Positions 1-9,944 are shown, counted from the first letter of the stretch. The stretch: DNA of 64,000 nucleotides from an uncultured Acidimicrobiaceae bacterium (GCA_947259095.1 CAMYLA010000009.1:62001-126000); one strand, 5' to 3'. Notes: generated by a model from the letters alone, not told the origin. A program made the numbers and translations.

Positions 1-129
1 CAGCCCCTCGAGGCCCATGGCGATCAGCAGAAACGACGATCCCCAGATCAGGGAGATGGCGACGAACAGCGACCAGTCGACCGAGGTGAAGGCAGCGTCG
101 TCTGTCGGCCGGGTGGGAGGCGTCTTCAC
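1..129 (-). CDS. EamA/DMT-family transporter, N-terminal fragment (cut by window edge)
   Basis: Forty-three codons run in frame from a GTG at 129 to the left edge, so only the N-terminus is present. After a short polar start, a hydrophobic helix contains SLIWGSSFLLIAMGLEGL. The LIWGSSF.. pattern is characteristic of the first helix of EamA (drug/metabolite transporter) proteins, which export or import small metabolites across the inner membrane with ten helices in two repeats. No in-frame start lies just upstream of the GTG. The substrate cannot be predicted from this fragment. The gene is divergent from the acetyltransferase at 354. Confidence 0.6.
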   Translation of the reverse strand, partial: MKTPPTRPTDDAAFTSVDWSLFVAISLIWGSSFLLIAMGLEGL

Positions 130-353
130 CGTCGCAGTCTGCCACCCCGAGCCGTTTGGCCAACCGAGATTATTGCCGGGGACGTGGCCACGGGTACCAT
201 CTGTGGACGCGGGGCGACCGTCGATTCGACGCCGCCGTCCCTGCCGCCGTCGTTGGTGGACCGGAATGGAAGGGATGTCGGCACGGACATGGGCACGACC
301 GATCAGATCGGAACTCCCGTCAGGGTGCGGGGTCGGTCCTGAGCGGGCCCGGC

Positions 354-899
354 GTGCAGAAGTTCTCGACCACCGGGCTGATCGGCCGGCGGGTCCTGGC
401 GAACGACGTCGATTTCCTGGTCGAGCTCCACCAGTCGGGGAATGTGATGGCGCTGCACGGCGGTACCCGGTCTCCGGCCACAACCGAGCGCTTCATCGGT
501 TCCAACCTCGCCCACTGGGACCGGTTCCGATTCGGCCTCTATGTGATCTCGCCACGAGACGAACCGGACCGGCCGATCGGCCGGGCCGGTCTGCGATGGG
601 ACAGATCGGTCGACGGGGATCCGGTGGTCGACGTGTCGGCCGTCCTCACCGAGCCATCATGGGGCCAAGGTCTCGGCACCGAAGCCGTCCAAGCGGTCAC
701 GGCCATCGGACTGCACCTCGATCTCCCGCTGGCGGCTCGGACCGACGCGGCCCACAAGGTGGCCCGGCGGGTCCTGGAGAAGGTGGGCTACGCCCAGGAC
801 TCGGACTTCGAGCACGGCGGTCGAGCGTGGGTCAGGTACCGCTGGCCGAGTGACAGGCCATCACCGGGGAAGACCTCCCGAACCACCAGCCCCGAGTAG
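354..899 (+). CDS. GNAT-family N-acetyltransferase (RimJ/RimL-like)
   Basis: A 181-residue acetyltransferase that transfers acetyl from acetyl-CoA to an amine; the substrate is unknown. The acetyl-CoA pyrophosphate loop is visible as WGQGLGTEAV near residues 103-112 (Q/R-x-x-G-x-G/A pattern). The usual late strand/helix VLEKVGY lies near 140-146, and the early TTERFIGSNLAHW segment is typical of the RimJ/RimL-like branch. The frame is open further upstream to 156, but that extension is low-complexity and unlike the family, so the GTG at 354 is chosen. It stands alone and is divergent from the EamA gene. Confidence 0.75.
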   Translation: MQKFSTTGLIGRRVLANDVDFLVELHQSGNVMALHGGTRSPATTERFIGSNLAHWDRFRFGLYVISPRDEPDRPIGRAGLRWDRSVDGDPVVDVSAVLTEPSWGQGLGTEAVQAVTAIGLHLDLPLAARTDAAHKVARRVLEKVGYAQDSDFEHGGRAWVRYRWPSDRPSPGKTSRTTSPE

Positions 900-1023
900 C
901 GCCGACCGCGTCGTCGCTGTGACAAAGGACTCAGTATTCCCGGTCAAGGTTCCGAGATCCTCGGTCGAAGTTGTTTCTCGGACCGCAGGGCGGTCAGTTG
1001 GAAACGTCTGGACTGGAAATAGT

Positions 1024-1332
1024 TTGCACCTCCGAATCCCCTCAGCAGCACATGCCCCCTCAACCGATGGCACCTGCTTTCACCTCCCCGGCTGCACCTG
1101 CCGCCGACCGGCGATCGGCCGGGCCCTCGTCATCGCGGTGGCGCTGGAACTGTTCATGGGACTGGTGGCCATCTCCGCTGGCGCAGGGCTGATCGGTGTG
1201 GTCGCCTGCGCTTCGATGGCCGGTTGCATGTGGCTCTACGCCGTTGCCGAGATCGTCGCCTTCTACCGTGTCGGCCTGCCGGACCCCGATCCGACCGAAG
1301 CCGGCCCCGGGTCGCGACGGATCGGCAGCTGA
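1024..1332 (+). CDS. possible small membrane protein, unknown function
   Basis: The C-terminal half reads as two adjacent hydrophobic helices (ALVIAVALELFMGLVAISAG and GVVACASMAGCMWLYAVAEI) followed by a polar tail, which looks like a small inner-membrane protein. The start is unclear: the frame is open from 850, overlapping the acetyltransferase, and a TTG at 1024 is a compromise. A Cys-rich stretch precedes the helices. No family is recognised and no neighbour suggests a role. It could be non-coding sequence that happens to be open. Confidence 0.3.
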   Translation: MHLRIPSAAHAPSTDGTCFHLPGCTCRRPAIGRALVIAVALELFMGLVAISAGAGLIGVVACASMAGCMWLYAVAEIVAFYRVGLPDPDPTEAGPGSRRIGS

Positions 1333-1407
1333 ACCAGACAACATCTGGCCCCGGATCGGGCCCGCCGGGTAGTCTTGCGTCTCGCCGTACCGCAGGAGGA
1401 CCGACCC

Positions 1408-2115
1408 ATGTTCCCACCGCCCGCCACGGAGCGATCGAGGGCGATCGTCCTCGTCCATGGCGCCTGGGTCGGCGAGTGGTCGTGGTTCCCGATCCTGGCG
1501 ATCCTGGCCGCCTCGGGTCGACCGGTGCAGGCGGTGTCGCTGGCCGGCCACGGCACCCGACGGCACCAGGGAGGGCCCCACATCACCCTCGACCACCACG
1601 TCGAGGATCTCTGCGGCCTGGTCGAGACCTATGACCTGACCGACATCACGCTGGTGGGGCACAGCTATGGGGGCCGGGTCATCAGCCGGGCGTTCCCCCG
1701 GTTGGCCCCCCGCATCTCGTCGATGGTCTACCTCGACGCCCACGCCCCGGTTGCCCCGGACCCGGGCCAAACGCCGGAGCGCCAGGCCCTGGCCGAGGCC
1801 AACGGAGGCATGTTGCCATTCGCCGGCTACGACCCCGACCCCTCCTGGATCCGAGGCGAGGAGGCCGTGGCGTGGTTCCTGGCCAGGGTCGCACCCCAGT
1901 CGTTCGCCTGTCTGGCCGCGCCATGGCAGGTGGAACTCCCGACCGACCTGCCGAAGACCTACGTCTACGCCACCGGCGGCGAGGCCAGCAGGTTCACCCG
2001 GTACGCCGAGGTCACCCGTTTCGCCGACGACTGGCACCACCACGACATTCCGGGCCCCCATTTCCTGATGTTCAGCCATCCCGACGAGGTGGCGGAGATC
2101 ATCCTCGGCGCCTGA
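1408..2115 (+). CDS. alpha/beta hydrolase (esterase/salicylate-esterase-like)
   Basis: A 235-residue single-domain alpha/beta hydrolase. The oxyanion-hole motif VHGAW is near residues 16-20, the nucleophile elbow GHSYGG puts the catalytic Ser at 86, and the C-terminal GPHFLM gives His218. This matches the plant methyl-ketone/salicylate esterase-type branch common in soil bacteria, which hydrolyses small esters; the substrate is unknown. The ATG at 1408 is preferred over an upstream TTG at 1375 because it has a good ribosome site (caggagga, 8 nt upstream). The transhydrogenase gene follows 49 bp later on the same strand. Confidence 0.8.
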   Translation: MFPPPATERSRAIVLVHGAWVGEWSWFPILAILAASGRPVQAVSLAGHGTRRHQGGPHITLDHHVEDLCGLVETYDLTDITLVGHSYGGRVISRAFPRLAPRISSMVYLDAHAPVAPDPGQTPERQALAEANGGMLPFAGYDPDPSWIRGEEAVAWFLARVAPQSFACLAAPWQVELPTDLPKTYVYATGGEASRFTRYAEVTRFADDWHHHDIPGPHFLMFSHPDEVAEIILGA

Positions 2116-2164
2116 AACCATCCGGTCCCCCATCGGCGGGCGGCGCCATCCGAATCGAGCATCC

Positions 2165-3487
2165 ATGACCTGCTGCCATCTCAGCACCGACCAGACGATC
2201 GACGGCGACACCGCCTTCACGGTGGAGACGTCCGCCATCACCTTCGGCCCCGGCTGCCTGGCCGAGGCCGGCGACGTGGCCAGGGAGCTCGGCATCGCAC
2301 GGATCGCCCTGGTGACCGATCCGCTCCTCGCCGAATCGGATCATGTCGGCGTCGTCCTGGCATCGCTGCGGACGGCGGGCATCGATGTGGCCGTCTACGA
2401 CCAGGTCCGGATCGAACCGACCGATGTGTCGTTCCGGGCCGCAACCGACTTCGCCCGCCATGGCGACGTCGACGGTTTCATCTCCGTCGGCGGTGGGTCG
2501 GTCATCGACACCACCAAGGCGGCCAACCTCTACACGACCCACCCGGCCGACCTGCTGACCTACGTGAACGCTCCGATCGGCGAGGGGGCGGCGGTGCCCG
2601 GCCCGCTGAGGCCCCACATCGCCTGCCCCACCACATCGGGAACGGGGAGCGAGTGCACCGGGATCGCGGTGTTCGACCTCCTGGAGATGAAGGCCAAGAC
2701 CGGGATCGCCTCGAAGATGATCCGACCGACCCGGGCACTCATCGATCCGCTGGTCACCGCCTCGCTGCCTTCACCGGTGGTGGCGTCGAGCGGGTTCGAT
2801 GTCTTGAGCCACGCCCTGGAGTCCTATACCGCCCGGCCGTTCCGGCACCGGCCTCGGGCCGAGCCACCGGCGCAGCGTCCGTCGGGCCAGGGGGCCAACC
2901 CGTGGAGCGACCTGGGCTGCGCCGAGGCCCTGCGCCTTCTCGGCCTGTACCTGGAGCGTGCGGTCCACGATGCCGACGACACCGAGGCCCGCCATCAGGT
3001 GATGTGGGCCGCCACCCTGGCCGGCATCGCCTTCGGCAACGCCGGCTGCCACGCCCCCCACGGCATGTCCTATTCGGTGGCGGGCATGGTCCAGGACTTC
3101 CAACCGGACGGGTATCCCAGGAGCGAACCGATCGTGCCCCACGGCATGTCCGTCATCGTCAATTCGCCATCGGTTTTTCGAGCAACCGCCCCGGTCGATC
3201 CGCAACGCCACTTCCAGGCCGCCCGATGGTTGGGGGTCGATGCCGGCTCGGGGGCCGGCGAGGCGACAGACGCCGATGCCGGCGAGCTGCTGGCCGGCCG
3301 GATCATCGAGCTGATGCGGGCCACCGACATGCCGAACGGGCTGTCCGGTGTCGGCTACGGACCTGACGACATCGACTCGTTGACCGCCGGCTCGCTCCCT
3401 CAGCGGCGGCTGCTCGACAATGCCCCGATCAAGATCGACCGAGCAGCCCTGGTGGGGCTGTACCGGGACGCACTCTCCTACTGGTGA
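2165..3487 (+). CDS. hydroxyacid-oxoacid transhydrogenase (ADHFE1-type iron-containing alcohol dehydrogenase)
   Basis: A 440-residue group III (iron) alcohol dehydrogenase that aligns end to end, from memory, with animal ADHFE1. That enzyme oxidises 4-hydroxybutyrate to succinate semialdehyde while reducing 2-oxoglutarate to D-2-hydroxyglutarate, with a tightly bound cofactor. Visible motifs are [14 protein letters not shown] (about 109-122), the YVNAPIGEG segment specific to this subfamily, TTSGTGSE (156-163), and metal ligands in [13 protein letters not shown] (Asp212, His216) and the later His-rich [13 protein letters not shown]. The [13 protein letters not shown] insertion also matches this subfamily rather than simple butanol or glycerol dehydrogenases. 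Start at ATG 2165 without a clear ribosome site. It converges on the amidohydrolase with 15 bp between. Confidence 0.85.
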   Translation: MTCCHLSTDQTIDGDTAFTVETSAITFGPGCLAEAGDVARELGIARIALVTDPLLAESDHVGVVLASLRTAGIDVAVYDQVRIEPTDVSFRAATDFARHGDVDGFISVGGGSVIDTTKAANLYTTHPADLLTYVNAPIGEGAAVPGPLRPHIACPTTSGTGSECTGIAVFDLLEMKAKTGIASKMIRPTRALIDPLVTASLPSPVVASSGFDVLSHALESYTARPFRHRPRAEPPAQRPSGQGANPWSDLGCAEALRLLGLYLERAVHDADDTEARHQVMWAATLAGIAFGNAGCHAPHGMSYSVAGMVQDFQPDGYPRSEPIVPHGMSVIVNSPSVFRATAPVDPQRHFQAARWLGVDAGSGAGEATDADAGELLAGRIIELMRATDMPNGLSGVGYGPDDIDSLTAGSLPQRRLLDNAPIKIDRAALVGLYRDALSYW

Positions 3488-3502
3488 CCGTGGGCCTTCA
3501 GC

Positions 3503-5173
3503 TCAGCGACCGCCGCGGATGAGCCGGCCGGGCATGGCGCCGGTGTGCCGGCCGTTCTCGTAGGTCACCTCGCCACGATTGATCGTTGCGGTGTAACCGT
3601 GGGCTTTCTGGATGATGCGCTTGCCGCCGGCCGGCAGGTCGTGGACCATCTCGGGTGGGTCGAGGCGGAGGGCCTCGAAGTCGATCACGTTCAGGTCTGC
3701 CTTGTAGCCGGGTGCGACCACCCCTCGATCTTGCATGCCGTACAGCCTGGCGGTGTCCTGGGTCATCTTGTGGACAGTGAACTCCAACGGGAGCAGCGGC
3801 CCCCTGCTCCGATCCCTCGACATGTAGGCGAGCATGTAGGTCGGCACGCTGGCGTCGCACAGCACCCCGCAGTGGGCCCCACCGTCGGACAGGCCGAACA
3901 CCGAATTGTCGCGCTGCAGGGCCGCCCGCTGAGCATCGAGGTCGCCGGGGTAGGCCCCGACGAACACCAGGATCGGACGGCCTTCGGCCATCACATCCAT
4001 CAGCGCCTCCCGGACGTGGCAGCCTCTGGCCTCGGCGATCCCGGCGATCGACTCGGCCGAGGTCGGTTCGTAGCTCAGGTCTTCCGGCAGGGGGTACATC
4101 TTGTGCCAGGTCGACGTGAACGCCGTGGCTTCGGGGAACCGGGCCTTTCGTTGCTCGTCGGCCATGATCTTGGCCCGGAACTCCGGGTCCCGCAGCCGGC
4201 GGCGCTGCTCCTCGATCGGCAGGTCCCGAATCTCCCGGTAGCTGACGAACTGCTTCATGGGGTTGAGTGTGCCGTCCAGCGACAGCAGCAGCGAAGCGGG
4301 CCGAGCCCCCACCTGGGGCCGGATCTGCATGCCTTCCTTGTTGAGCCGGTCGGCCATCTCCCACAGCCCCTCTGCCGGATTGGCATTGACAAGGGCGGTC
4401 AACGGGCGACCGGTCTGGGTGGCGATGTGTTCGATCCAGGCCAACTCCTCCGGCTCCTGGAGATGGTCCGACACCAGTTCGATCGTGCCGTGGCCGGCGT
4501 CGCGCAGTGCCTCGCCGATGGCGATCAGCTCATCGGCGTTGGCGTTGGTCCCCGGAATGACCTCACCCTTGGCATCGCGATGACCGAAGAACCGGGAGGT
4601 GGAGAACCCCATGGCGCCGTCGGCCAGCGCCTGGCGGGTCAGGGCCGACATCCGGGCGATGTCATCGGCGGTGGCGTCGTCGTAGCAGCGCTCGCCCATC
4701 ACGTAGTGGCGGATGGCGACATGGCCGACCTGGGTGCCGATGTCGACCGAGTACGGGGTGTCGATGGCGTCGAGATATTCGCCGAAGCTCTCCCAGTTCC
4801 AGGGAATTCCTTCGCTGAGGGCCACGCCGGGGATGTCCTCGACACTTTCCATGATCTCGATCAGCGACTCCTCGGTGCCGGGACGGACCGGGGCGAACCC
4901 GACGCCGCAGTTGCCGGCAACCACGGTGGTGATGCCGTGCCAGCTGCTGGGCGTGACCTGTTTGTCCCAGCAGAACTGCCCGTCGAAATGGGTGTGGATG
5001 TCGACGAAGCCCGGGGTCAACAGTTGGCCGTCGGCATCGATCACCCGATGGGCTCTTCGGTCGATCGAGCCGACCTCGGTGATCACACCGTCATTGACGG
5101 CGACGTCGCCGGTGAAGGCTTCGGCGCCGGTCCCGTCGACGATCTCGGCTCCCGTGATGATCAGGTCGTCCAT
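3503..5173 (-). CDS. N-acyl-D-amino-acid deacylase-type amidohydrolase
   Basis: A 556-residue metal-dependent amidohydrolase of the D-aminoacylase/DAN family, which hydrolyses N-acyl-D-amino acids or related amides in the cytoplasm. It has the N-terminal beta-sandwich start, then the metal motif PGFVDIHTHFDGQ (His60 and His62), NCGVGF near 88-93 (the Cys position that binds zinc in D-aminoacylase), a conserved GLSDGGAHC around residue 424, and the C-terminal APGYKADLNVID that closes the sandwich. Length is normal for the family. A ribosome site (aaggggga) precedes the ATG. It follows betC by about 100 bp on the same strand, so it may be the third gene of that unit. The exact acyl substrate is unknown. 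Confidence 0.8.
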   Translation of the reverse strand: MDDLIITGAEIVDGTGAEAFTGDVAVNDGVITEVGSIDRRAHRVIDADGQLLTPGFVDIHTHFDGQFCWDKQVTPSSWHGITTVVAGNCGVGFAPVRPGTEESLIEIMESVEDIPGVALSEGIPWNWESFGEYLDAIDTPYSVDIGTQVGHVAIRHYVMGERCYDDATADDIARMSALTRQALADGAMGFSTSRFFGHRDAKGEVIPGTNANADELIAIGEALRDAGHGTIELVSDHLQEPEELAWIEHIATQTGRPLTALVNANPAEGLWEMADRLNKEGMQIRPQVGARPASLLLSLDGTLNPMKQFVSYREIRDLPIEEQRRRLRDPEFRAKIMADEQRKARFPEATAFTSTWHKMYPLPEDLSYEPTSAESIAGIAEARGCHVREALMDVMAEGRPILVFVGAYPGDLDAQRAALQRDNSVFGLSDGGAHCGVLCDASVPTYMLAYMSRDRSRGPLLPLEFTVHKMTQDTARLYGMQDRGVVAPGYKADLNVIDFEALRLDPPEMVHDLPAGGKRIIQKAHGYTATINRGEVTYENGRHTGAMPGRLIRGGR

Positions 5174-5272
5174 GGTGGTTCCCCCTTAGGGCCGGCTGGA
5201 TCGATCCTCGAAAGACGGCATCGGCGATTCCGGCCCGGAACGCAGAGATTACTGCGTCGCCGCGCCGACGAC

Positions 5273-6766
5273 CTAACGGGGCCCGGGGAGGCGCCGACCG
5301 GCCTCGACGACGTTCAGGTCGAGGTGGTTCCGCATGTACTGGGTGGAGGCGTCGGTCAGCGGCTGGTGGTCCCAGGGATGATACCGGCCCCGCCGCAAGG
5401 CCCGATCCACCGTCGCCCGAGCCCGCTGGCTGGCGAGCACCTCGGCGCGGAGGCGTTCGACATCCCACCGGCGGGCCACTTCAGCCTCGAGGTCGGGGGT
5501 CAGCGGGTACGAGCCGGCGATGTTGGTCAGCTCGTCGGGGTCGGTGGCCAGATCGTAGAGTTGGGGTGGATCGCTCTCGGACCAGATGTACTTCAGCTCG
5601 CCCCGCCTGACCATCAGGATCGGGGCCACCGCACCCTCACCGAGGTACTCGCCGTAGACGGTTCGTCCCCGATCGAGGCCGTCGGTCAGTGGCACCAGGC
5701 TGGCGCCGGCCATGGTTTCCTCCGGTTCGAGACCGGCCAGGTCGAGCAAGGTCGGTGCGATGTCGAGCAGGCTGGTGACGGTGTCGACGGTGCCCGGTCC
5801 GAATCGCCCCGGTGCCCGGATGATCAGCGGGACCCTGCTGGCCGGCTCGAAGAAGTTCATCTTGTACCACAGGCCCCGCTCCCCCAGCATGTCGCCGTGA
5901 TCGGCGGTGAAGATCACCACCGTGTCGCGGCCCAGCTCGGGCCGATCCAACAGGTCGAGCAGCTGGCCGACCAAGCCGTCGACATAGCTGGTGTTGGCCA
6001 GGTAGGCGTGGCGGGCGTCTCGGATCTGGTCCGCTGTCACCTCGGTGGTATCAGCGGCCATGAGTCGGATCAGCCGCTGGGAGTGCGGGTCGGGGTCGGT
6101 CGGCCTCGCCACCGTCGGGCCGGGGATCGCCTCGTCCTGGTAGAGATCCCAGTACTGGCGGCGGGCCACATAGGGGTCGTGGGGGTGGGTGAACGAGACG
6201 GTGACGAACCACGGTCGGGGATCGTCGGTCCTCGCCAGGTCCCGCAGCTTGCGGACCGCCCGGAACCCGACGTCGTCGTCGTAGTCGAGTTGGTTCGACG
6301 CCTCGGCGATCCCGGCACCGGTCACGCTGTCCATGTTGTGGAACCAACGGTCGAACCGGCCGTCGGGGTTCGTCCAGTCCGGGGTCCATCCGAAGTCGGC
6401 GGGATAGATGTCGGTCGTCAGGCGCTCCTCGAACCCGTGCAGCTGATCCGGTCCGACGAAGTGCATCTTGCCGATGAGTGACGTCTGGTAGCCGGCCGCT
6501 CGCAGGTGGTGGGCGAAGGTGGGAACCGCGGCCGGGAACTCGGCGGCGTTGTCGTAGGCACCGATCTCGGAGATCGGCCGGCCGCTCATCATGGCGAACC
6601 GGGCCGGGGCGCACAGCGGGCTGTTGCTGTAGGTGGCCCTGAACCGGACCCCCTCGGCCGCCAGCCTGTCCAGTGCCGGGGTGATGGCGTGGTCCAGCCA
6701 GCGGTCGGCCAGTTGGTCGACCATCACCAACAGGATGTTCGGCTGCCCGGGGGCGACGGCGGTCAA
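5273..6766 (-). CDS. betC: choline sulfatase
   Basis: A 497-residue type I sulfatase hydrolysing choline-O-sulfate to choline and sulfate. [10 protein letters not shown] opens the fold. SPLCAPAR carries the Cys52-x-Pro-x-Arg motif whose Cys becomes formylglycine. Choline-sulfatase hallmarks are present: [92 protein letters not shown] and the C-terminal WDHQPL...YMRNHLDL. The start is a TTG at 6766 that overlaps the betA stop as TTGA, which implies translational coupling; a longer frame reaching into betA is not the gene. Neither a formylglycine-generating enzyme nor a sulfate exporter is nearby. Confidence 0.93.
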   Translation of the reverse strand: MTAVAPGQPNILLVMVDQLADRWLDHAITPALDRLAAEGVRFRATYSNSPLCAPARFAMMSGRPISEIGAYDNAAEFPAAVPTFAHHLRAAGYQTSLIGKMHFVGPDQLHGFEERLTTDIYPADFGWTPDWTNPDGRFDRWFHNMDSVTGAGIAEASNQLDYDDDVGFRAVRKLRDLARTDDPRPWFVTVSFTHPHDPYVARRQYWDLYQDEAIPGPTVARPTDPDPHSQRLIRLMAADTTEVTADQIRDARHAYLANTSYVDGLVGQLLDLLDRPELGRDTVVIFTADHGDMLGERGLWYKMNFFEPASRVPLIIRAPGRFGPGTVDTVTSLLDIAPTLLDLAGLEPEETMAGASLVPLTDGLDRGRTVYGEYLGEGAVAPILMVRRGELKYIWSESDPPQLYDLATDPDELTNIAGSYPLTPDLEAEVARRWDVERLRAEVLASQRARATVDRALRRGRYHPWDHQPLTDASTQYMRNHLDLNVVEAGRRLPGPR

Positions 6767-8409
6767 CGGTCGGCCACCGGTAAGTGGTACGGGGCCCGAT
6801 CCGGGGCGAGCGGTTGGTTGCCGAGGATCAGGTCGGCCGCCTTCTCGGCGATCATCATCGTCGGCGCGTAGAGGTTGCCGTTGGTCACCACCGGCAACAC
6901 CGAGGCGTCGACCACCCGGAGCCGCTCGGTGCCTCGGACCCGCATCGAGTCCGGTTCGACCACCGCCATCGGATCGGTCCCCATCTTTGCGGTGCAGGAC
7001 GGGTGAAGGGCCGTCTCGGCATCCCTGGCCACCCAGTCCATGATCTCCCGATCCGTTTCCACCCCCGGGCCGGGCGAGATCTCGCCGCCGTCGAACCGGG
7101 CGAACGCCGGCTGGCCCAGGATCCGACGGGTGGTCCGCACCGCTTCGATCCACTCACGGCGGTCCTTGTCCGTCGACAGGTAGTTGAAGGTGATGTTCGG
7201 TTTCCGCCGGGGATCGGTGGAATCGATCTTCACGGTGCCCTTCGACTCCGAGTACATCGGGCCGACATGGACCTGGTAGCCGTGACCCTCGGTCGGGGCC
7301 GAGCCGTCGTAGCGGATGGCGATCGGCAGGAAGTGGAACATCAGGTTCGGGTACGGCTCGTCGGGGTTGCTCTTCACGAAAGCTCCGGCTTCGAAGTGGT
7401 TGGTCGCCGCCGGACCGCGGCGGAACAACCACTGGAGGCCGATCCACGGCGCCCGCCACTTCGCCAGATGGGGTTGCATCGACACCGGCTCAGTACAGGC
7501 GTGCTGGATGTAGACCTCGAGGTGGTCCTGCAGGTTCTCGCCGACCCCTGGCACGTCGGCCACCATTGCGATGTCGAGGCCCCGCAGGTGATCCGGCTCG
7601 CCGACGCCGGACAGTTGCAGCAGTTGCGGGGTGTTGAATGCGCCGCCGCACAGGATGATCTCCCCTCCCTTGGCCACCGTCGTGGTGCGGCCCCGGCGAT
7701 ACTCGACACCAACGGCACGGTTGGCTTCGAACACCACACGGTTGACCGTGGCCAGGGTCAGCAGGGTCAGGTTGTCCCGGTCGAGGATCGGGTGGAGATA
7801 GGCCCTGGCCGCGCTCTGGCGGCGACCTCGACGGACGTTCTTGTCGAATGCGGCGAAGCCCTCCTGCCGGTACCCGTTGACGTCGTCACTGCGGCGGAAG
7901 CCGGCCTGTTCGCCCGCCTCCAGCCAGGCCTGGAACAGCGGCGATGCGGCCGGGCCCCGCTCCAGTTCCAGTGGCCCCTCGCCGCCTCGCCAGTCATCGG
8001 CGCCGGCCAGGCAGGTTTCCATCCGCTTGAAGTACGGCAGGCAGTGGGCGTAGTCCCAGCGTTCCATCCCCGGCTCGGTGGCCCACTTCTCGTAGTCGGC
8101 CGGGTTGCCCCGCTGGAAGATCATGCCGTTGATGCTGGACGAGCCGCCGAGCACCTTGCCCCTGGCGTGGTAGACCCGCCGGCCCCCCATGTGAGGCTCC
8201 GGCTCGCTCTCGTAGCGCCAGTCGTACAGCCGGTTGCCGATCGGGTGGGCCAGCGCGGCCGGCATGTGGATGAACACGTCCCACCGGTAGTCCCGTCGGC
8301 CGGCCTCCAGCACCAGCACCCGGTTCGACCGGTCGGCGCTGAGCCGGTTGGCCAGGGCGCAGCCTGCCGATCCGCCGCCGACGATGATGTAGTCGTAGGC
8401 CGACACCAT
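6763..8409 (-). CDS. betA: choline dehydrogenase (GMC oxidoreductase)
   Basis: A 548-residue FAD-dependent GMC-family enzyme. In BetA it oxidises choline to betaine aldehyde and partly on to glycine betaine, feeding electrons to the respiratory chain. The Rossmann motif GGGSAG is at residues 11-16. [18 protein letters not shown] is the GMC signature 1, and [16 protein letters not shown] is signature 2. The C-terminal catalytic His lies in [14 protein letters not shown] near residue 468, with [17 protein letters not shown] at the end. An agggaggt ribosome site precedes the ATG. It is first in the unit, is coupled to betC by a 4-nt overlap, and fits use of choline-O-sulfate as osmoprotectant or S/C/N source. 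No betB is in the window. Confidence 0.88.
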   Translation of the reverse strand: MVSAYDYIIVGGGSAGCALANRLSADRSNRVLVLEAGRRDYRWDVFIHMPAALAHPIGNRLYDWRYESEPEPHMGGRRVYHARGKVLGGSSSINGMIFQRGNPADYEKWATEPGMERWDYAHCLPYFKRMETCLAGADDWRGGEGPLELERGPAASPLFQAWLEAGEQAGFRRSDDVNGYRQEGFAAFDKNVRRGRRQSAARAYLHPILDRDNLTLLTLATVNRVVFEANRAVGVEYRRGRTTTVAKGGEIILCGGAFNTPQLLQLSGVGEPDHLRGLDIAMVADVPGVGENLQDHLEVYIQHACTEPVSMQPHLAKWRAPWIGLQWLFRRGPAATNHFEAGAFVKSNPDEPYPNLMFHFLPIAIRYDGSAPTEGHGYQVHVGPMYSESKGTVKIDSTDPRRKPNITFNYLSTDKDRREWIEAVRTTRRILGQPAFARFDGGEISPGPGVETDREIMDWVARDAETALHPSCTAKMGTDPMAVVEPDSMRVRGTERLRVVDASVLPVVTNGNLYAPTMMIAEKAADLILGNQPLAPDRAPYHLPVADR

Positions 8410-8433
8410 GACCTCCCTGGCCCATCGGTTGCT

Positions 8434-8475
8434 CGGCCACCGGCCCTCCGGTGCCGGCCACCGGCCCTCCGGTGC
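8434..8475. repeat. two perfect tandem copies of a 21-bp unit
   Basis: Positions 8434-8454 and 8455-8475 are identical, each containing ggccaccggccctccggtgc. They sit in the gap between the divergent betA and L,D-transpeptidase genes, about 25 bp upstream of the betA start. Each copy contains a short inverted repeat (caccgg...ccggtg), so a hairpin or protein site is possible, but no function is shown. Confidence 0.8.
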
Positions 8476-8554
8476 GATCCGATGTCGTTTCGTCCACCCG
8501 GCCCTGGATGGCCGGTCGTGTCAAGCTACCCCAGGCGCTCTCGCCATCGCCTCG

Positions 8555-8606
8555 CCGCCGTCATCGGCCACCGTCATCGGCCGCCGTCATCGGCCGCCGT
8601 CATCGG
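8555..8606. repeat. four tandem copies of a 13-bp unit
   Basis: The unit ccgccgtcatcgg occurs at 8555-8567, 8581-8593 and 8594-8606, with a one-base variant (ccaccgtcatcgg) at 8568-8580. This array lies in the 326-bp divergent gap between betA and the L,D-transpeptidase gene, 130 bp before the latter. Direct repeats in a divergent promoter region could be regulator sites, or a slippage-prone minisatellite. No other feature was recognised in the gap. Confidence 0.8.
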
Positions 8607-8735
8607 TTCGTAACGAACCACGCCCCGGGGGTGGCCTCGATACCGCCGGAAACTAGGTTGTCGGTGGGACCGGCTGGAACCAAATCGGGGTCTGGCACGT
8701 CTACAAGAGCAGGAAACCGTGAAGGAGTGGGCCGG

Positions 8736-9908
8736 ATGAGGCTGCGAATCGTTGCAATCTTCGGGGCGATGGCAATGCTGGTCGGTGCCTGCTCTGGCGG
8801 CGACGCACCGGATGAGGCCGTCGCCGGCGGAGCCGACGAGGCCCGGCAAGCCGAAGGAACGCCCCCGGCGACGATCGACTCGGCAACCGGCACCGAGACA
8901 ACGACCGAGACCAACACCGACGGCGGCACCGAGACCGGGACCGACACCGACGATCCGCCTGGGGCCGATGGCGGCAACGACGGTGGAACCGACCAGGACA
9001 ACGGCGATGGCGGCGACGGGTCACAAGACGATGCCGAGGAGCCGGCCGAGCCGGACCCGGCACCGACCGGGCCGGTGCTGGTTCCCGTCACCGACGGAGA
9101 CTCGGGCGATGACGTGCTGGCGCTGCAGACCCGGCTGGACGAGCTCGGCTTCTCGCCCGGCACACCGGACGGGGACTACGGCCGGCGAACGCTGGCCGCG
9201 GTCGAGGCGTTCCAATCCCTGGCCGGCCTGGAGACGACCGGGATCGCCGATGCGGAGACCATCCGGGCCATCTCCCAGTACCGCTACGACGGGATGCTGG
9301 TCCGCAGGGGCGACGAGGGCACCGAGGTCGAGCAGCTGCAGCTCCGGTTGGGAGAGGGGCCGTTCGATCCGGGGGTGGTCGATGGGAAGTATGGGACGGC
9401 GACAACCCAGGCGGTATGGGCGCTGGAGAAGCTGGCCGGCATCCCGGTCGACGGCGACTGGGGCCCACTGGACGAGGACGCCTGGGAACGGCTCATGTCG
9501 GCCGAGATCGGCCGACCGGAGAAGGACCACGAGATGCGGTGGGTGGAGGTCGACCTGTCACAGCAGCTGATGAAGGTCTACGACCCGGCATCCTCGATTC
9601 CCACCCTGGTCAGCCACGCCTCGAGCGGCAGCGGCATCCCGTGGGAGAACGAGGATCACCGGGGGAGCTCGATCACACCCGTCGGAGACTTCGAGATCGA
9701 TCGACGCATCGACGGCTGGCGCGAATCCAGCCTCGACATCGGCCGGCTGTACAACCCGCTGTACTTCGTCGGGGGGATCGCCCTCCACGGCGCCGCCTCG
9801 GTACCGCTCTACCCGGCAAGCCACGGCTGCGTCCGGCTCCCGATGCACGTTGCCGAGTACCTGCCGGACGAACTGCCGAACGGCACCCCGGTCCATGTCG
9901 TGACCTGA
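8736..9908 (+). CDS. lipoprotein L,D-transpeptidase with two peptidoglycan-binding domains
   Basis: A 390-residue exported lipoprotein that probably cross-links or edits peptidoglycan stem peptides. A signal peptide ends in the lipobox LVGAC (about residues 16-20). A Thr/Asp/Gly/Glu-rich linker follows to about 118. Then come two PG_binding_1 repeats, each with the DG.YG signature (about 122-165 with DGDYGRRT, and 192-235 with DGKYGTAT). The C-terminal YkuD catalytic domain has HGAASVPLYPASHGCVRLP; the catalytic Cys is near 365. The ATG at 8736 is chosen because gaagga lies 9 nt upstream and it gives the signal peptide; the frame is open earlier. Monocistronic by spacing. The long acidic linker is typical of wall-spanning actinobacterial lipoproteins. 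Confidence 0.88.
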   Translation: MRLRIVAIFGAMAMLVGACSGGDAPDEAVAGGADEARQAEGTPPATIDSATGTETTTETNTDGGTETGTDTDDPPGADGGNDGGTDQDNGDGGDGSQDDAEEPAEPDPAPTGPVLVPVTDGDSGDDVLALQTRLDELGFSPGTPDGDYGRRTLAAVEAFQSLAGLETTGIADAETIRAISQYRYDGMLVRRGDEGTEVEQLQLRLGEGPFDPGVVDGKYGTATTQAVWALEKLAGIPVDGDWGPLDEDAWERLMSAEIGRPEKDHEMRWVEVDLSQQLMKVYDPASSIPTLVSHASSGSGIPWENEDHRGSSITPVGDFEIDRRIDGWRESSLDIGRLYNPLYFVGGIALHGAASVPLYPASHGCVRLPMHVAEYLPDELPNGTPVHVVT

Positions 9909-9944
9909 TCGACCGAACGGCTGGCTCCCGAAGGACCCGCCGCA

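Noticed and set aside
3545-6481. Very long plus-strand open frame across the amidohydrolase and choline sulfatase genes
   Set aside because: It is antisense to two well-recognised genes and its translation has no motif; GC-rich codon bias opens the opposite frame.
8555-8606. Short repeat array considered as CRISPR
   Set aside because: Units are contiguous 13-mers without spacers and no cas genes are nearby.
6784-8613. 609-codon plus-strand frame opposite betA
   Set aside because: It mirrors betA codons (His/Arg/Val-rich translation) with no family resemblance; betA itself is certain.
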